Shown here: piece after piece, positions 62,135-64,000 of the stretch | How the letters are laid out: each line of letters begins with the position of its first letter | Position numbering within the stretch: the stretch's first letter is position 1 | Program-made: the position numbers and the translations under genes | Notes under the pieces: model-generated | Told to the model about the DNA's origin: nothing | Database searches by the model: none | The model's input: the letters and a program-made list of their open reading frames with translations, nothing else | Source: an uncultured Pseudovibrio sp. | Lineage (GTDB): Bacteria > Pseudomonadota > Alphaproteobacteria > Rhizobiales > Stappiaceae | Assembly (NCBI GenBank): GCA_947496145.1 | Contig: CANMBS010000029.1 | Span: 1-64,000, forward strand | DNA: 64,000 bases | Reading direction: 5' to 3'

Positions 62135-62887
62135 TCTATTACGTCTCCTTCTGAAGCTTTACAGTCGGCAGCAGACAAAACCTTTGACAGAGGCTCATAA
62201 ATTGTGCCTTCAATTAGAAATTGATTAATTTCCGCAGGTAGATAATTTTGATGAGAACTCGTTTATGGCCACAATAAGGGCTAGGTGGTCATTGGTCCGA
62301 TAAGATGATCAAGTGGGTCAACAGGCTTGAAAACAAAAGCAAAAATAAATGAAGGGCAAAGGCCATAGTAATTTTTCAGCAATTTCAAACTAATGAGTAT
62401 ATTCACCGCTATATCCCCACTCAGGTCATTGCATTCATCAATATCTTACAAATTTATAATCGAGATATTACATTTCAAATATAAGCAATACATATCCATT
62501 ACTATTCCCGCAAAATATCTCAAAAAAATTGACAGAAAAAGCTACATCTCTTCATCATAATGCAGCTCTCAGGGCAAGATTTACTGGTAATAGTATTTAA
62601 AAAGGCATTTTGCATGAATTAAACTGATGATTGTGCAGGAGCATCATAACGCCATCAGCTTAACACTGGCTCCAATCCCAGTTAGCCGTCAGATGATATA
62701 ATCTCATAATGCAAGGTTGAACGGGCGGTGAATGGCCCGCCCTCAAAAAGCGATGACGGAAGTTCAAAAACTAACACCTTAGCCGCTTTCGCACTCGAAG
62801 GCTGCGTGAAATCAATCACTGGATCAAAGCCGGAATCTTCAAAACAAAACCGGCCCACAACTCATGCCTGAAAGCAATGTACTTTTA
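62135..62887. other. Long gene-free stretch upstream of hcnA with a GC-rich stem-loop at 62723-62742
   Basis: About 750 AT-rich bases contain the hcn promoter region but no supported gene. Near the far end an inverted repeat GGGCGG (62723-62728) with CCGCCC (62737-62742) probably ends the response regulator transcript, although its T run is poor. No TTGAT-N4-ATCAA site is present. Confidence 0.5.
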
Positions 62888-63580
62888 TCAATTCTGAAAA
62901 GTGTAGCCTTTGCCCCATTCTGTCAGAATGTGCGATGGGTTTGAGGGTTCAACTTCAATCTTCCGGCGCAAGCGTTTAATTAAGGTGTCAACCGCACGAT
63001 CATCTTTACCGGCGTGCTGGCGTGTCCGGGCAACCGCAAGAATGTCTTCCCGGGAAAAAACAACACCGGGGCTTTGCGCTAAAAACCGAAGAACTGTTGC
63101 CTCGCTTTGCGTGAGCGGTACGGTGAGGCTCTCGGTGTTAGAAAGGCGACGCAACTGAAGATCAAATGTCCAGCCACCAATCTGCATTGTAGAAACTGAA
63201 TGGGTTTTGATGCGATCTGTTCGGCGACGCAACACGGCTCGTGTGCGAGCTAACATCTCTGGAAACGTGAAGGGTTTGACGATGTAGTCATCAGCACCGA
63301 TATCGAGCAACGCGATGATCGTATCCTGATCACTGAGCGAGCTCATCATAATGATAGCTGCATCAGACCTTTCTCTTACTTCGCGGCAAAACACTTTGCC
63401 TGAGGGTCCTGGCATGACAATATCAACCAGACAGAGGTCAACCTTTGTCTTGTTCCACACCTGTCGCGCCTCGGGAACACTCATACATCGCCGGGTTGCA
63501 TAGCCAGCGCCGGATAAAACCTTTTCCAGCTCTTCTCCGAGGATGTGATCGTCGTCCACGACCAAAATGTTCTTACTCAT
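62888..63580 (-). CDS. OmpR-family response regulator
   Basis: The product is 230 residues from the ATG at 63580 (MSKNILVVDDDH); the frame is open to 63619 but lacks a better start. The receiver has the acidic pair VVDDDH and phosphoacceptor Asp in VDLCLVDIVMPGPSG. The C-terminal winged helix has LTQSEATVLRFLAQSPGVVF, DRAVDTLIKRLRRKIE and GKGYTF. It is divergent from a sensor kinase gene 100 bp away, probably its partner. Target genes are unknown; hcnABC next door is one possibility. Confidence 0.92.
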   Translation of the reverse strand: MSKNILVVDDDHILGEELEKVLSGAGYATRRCMSVPEARQVWNKTKVDLCLVDIVMPGPSGKVFCREVRERSDAAIIMMSSLSDQDTIIALLDIGADDYIVKPFTFPEMLARTRAVLRRRTDRIKTHSVSTMQIGGWTFDLQLRRLSNTESLTVPLTQSEATVLRFLAQSPGVVFSREDILAVARTRQHAGKDDRAVDTLIKRLRRKIEVEPSNPSHILTEWGKGYTFQN

Positions 63581-63680
63581 CAAATACAAACCTGAGATAG
63601 TCAATTGACTTTGCAGCACGCATATATTGTAACACCTTTACGTCATTTTGTCCCAATGCCGAGATAGACAGGGAAAAACA

Positions 63681-64000
63681 ATGAAGTTTTCGGCGCGCCT
63701 TACTCTTGGTCAGCAACTGATACTACTGGTCATCGGGCTGGTGCTGGCAGTCCAGATCGTAAATGTAATCGTAGCGCGTGTTGCTGATGTACAATTGGTA
63801 ACAGCTGCTCAGAAAAGCCTTCACCTTACACTGGCTGGCCGGTCATTCCGCGGGGTTTTGGCCTTACCAGCAAACCAGCGTGTCAGATATGTGCAAACCC
63901 TATCTAATCTGGCTATTCATATTGAATGGGGAGCTCCGCGAGCCCTCCTTCACAGTGATAAGCGGCACCCTGATATCGAAGCCGAAGCACTTTCCTGGTA
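63681..64000 (+). CDS. Sensor histidine kinase, N-terminal part (cut by window end)
   Basis: The visible 106 residues begin MKFSARLTLGQQLILLVIGL with one membrane segment (LVLAVQIVNVIVARVADV) followed by a periplasmic segment (SLHLTLAGRSFRGVLALP). The catalytic domains lie beyond the window. The divergent arrangement with an OmpR-type regulator supports a two-component pair. AGGGAAA precedes the ATG at 63681. Confidence 0.75.
   Translation, partial: MKFSARLTLGQQLILLVIGLVLAVQIVNVIVARVADVQLVTAAQKSLHLTLAGRSFRGVLALPANQRVRYVQTLSNLAIHIEWGAPRALLHSDKRHPDIEAEALSW

Noticed and set aside
62135-62340. Possible FNR/ANR box upstream of hcnA
   Set aside because: TTGATTAATTTCC and GATGATCAAG were examined; neither has both half-sites TTGAT-N4-ATCAA.

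Overview
The window looks like chromosome, chromid or large-plasmid DNA of a marine-type alphaproteobacterium. The evidence is a rhizobial/Rhodobacter-type hup-hyp uptake hydrogenase operon with its own H2-sensing HupTUV/HupR circuit, a DUF1612 (RHE_PE00001-type) regulator, and near-50% GC. A giant RTX repeat protein, gas vesicles and hydrogen cyanide synthase together would fit a Pseudovibrio-like host-associated marine bacterium, but that genus is inference only.

Left part (1-19,900): a cut-off IS3-type end; a 3,951-residue protein made almost entirely of RTX/HCBP-related repeats, including two sets of near-identical DNA tandem repeats (390 and 399 bp periods); an exported RHS/YD-repeat protein with a papain-like (NlpC/P60- or CHAP-like) Cys/His C-terminal tail, followed by a small membrane protein that may be its immunity partner; a DUF1612 helix-turn-helix protein with a repeated upstream motif; and a decayed IS200-type transposase. 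This is the accessory, mobile-looking portion.

Middle left (19,900-31,340): a divergent gas vesicle locus. The leftward arm is gvpA, a coiled-coil protein in the GvpC position, gvpN, a second coiled-coil protein and an Hsp20 (GvpH-like). The rightward arm is gvpF/L, gvpG, gvpO, a small Cys protein, a GvpJ-type protein, a GvpF/L fused to a J domain, another GvpF/L, a small GvpA-family protein, a fourth GvpF/L, gvpK and a Cdc48-type double AAA+ ATPase. A conserved unknown gene converges on the ATPase. The chaperone load (Hsp20, J domain, GvpN, Cdc48) is unusual.

Middle right (31,680-52,200): one colinear leftward hydrogenase cluster, hupS-L-C, terminator, hupD-F-G-H-I-J-K, hypA-B-C-D-E, a NiCoT/NicO nickel transporter, hupR, hupT, hupU, hupV, hypF. 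It contains the membrane-bound uptake [NiFe] hydrogenase, its complete maturation set, a nickel importer and a soluble H2 sensor acting through kinase and NtrC-type regulator. Upstream of hupS there is a near-perfect sigma-54 promoter and, further out, a TTG-N5-CAA site of the HupR type, which closes the regulatory loop.

Right part (52,400-64,000): a stand-alone protein resembling the C-terminal part of Dnd-linked (phosphorothioation-associated) putative methyltransferases; a YnjBCD-like ABC importer with an intra-operon stem-loop; a DUF417 membrane protein divergent from a TetR-type regulator; an hcnABC hydrogen cyanide synthase operon; and an OmpR-type response regulator divergent from a sensor kinase cut by the window end.
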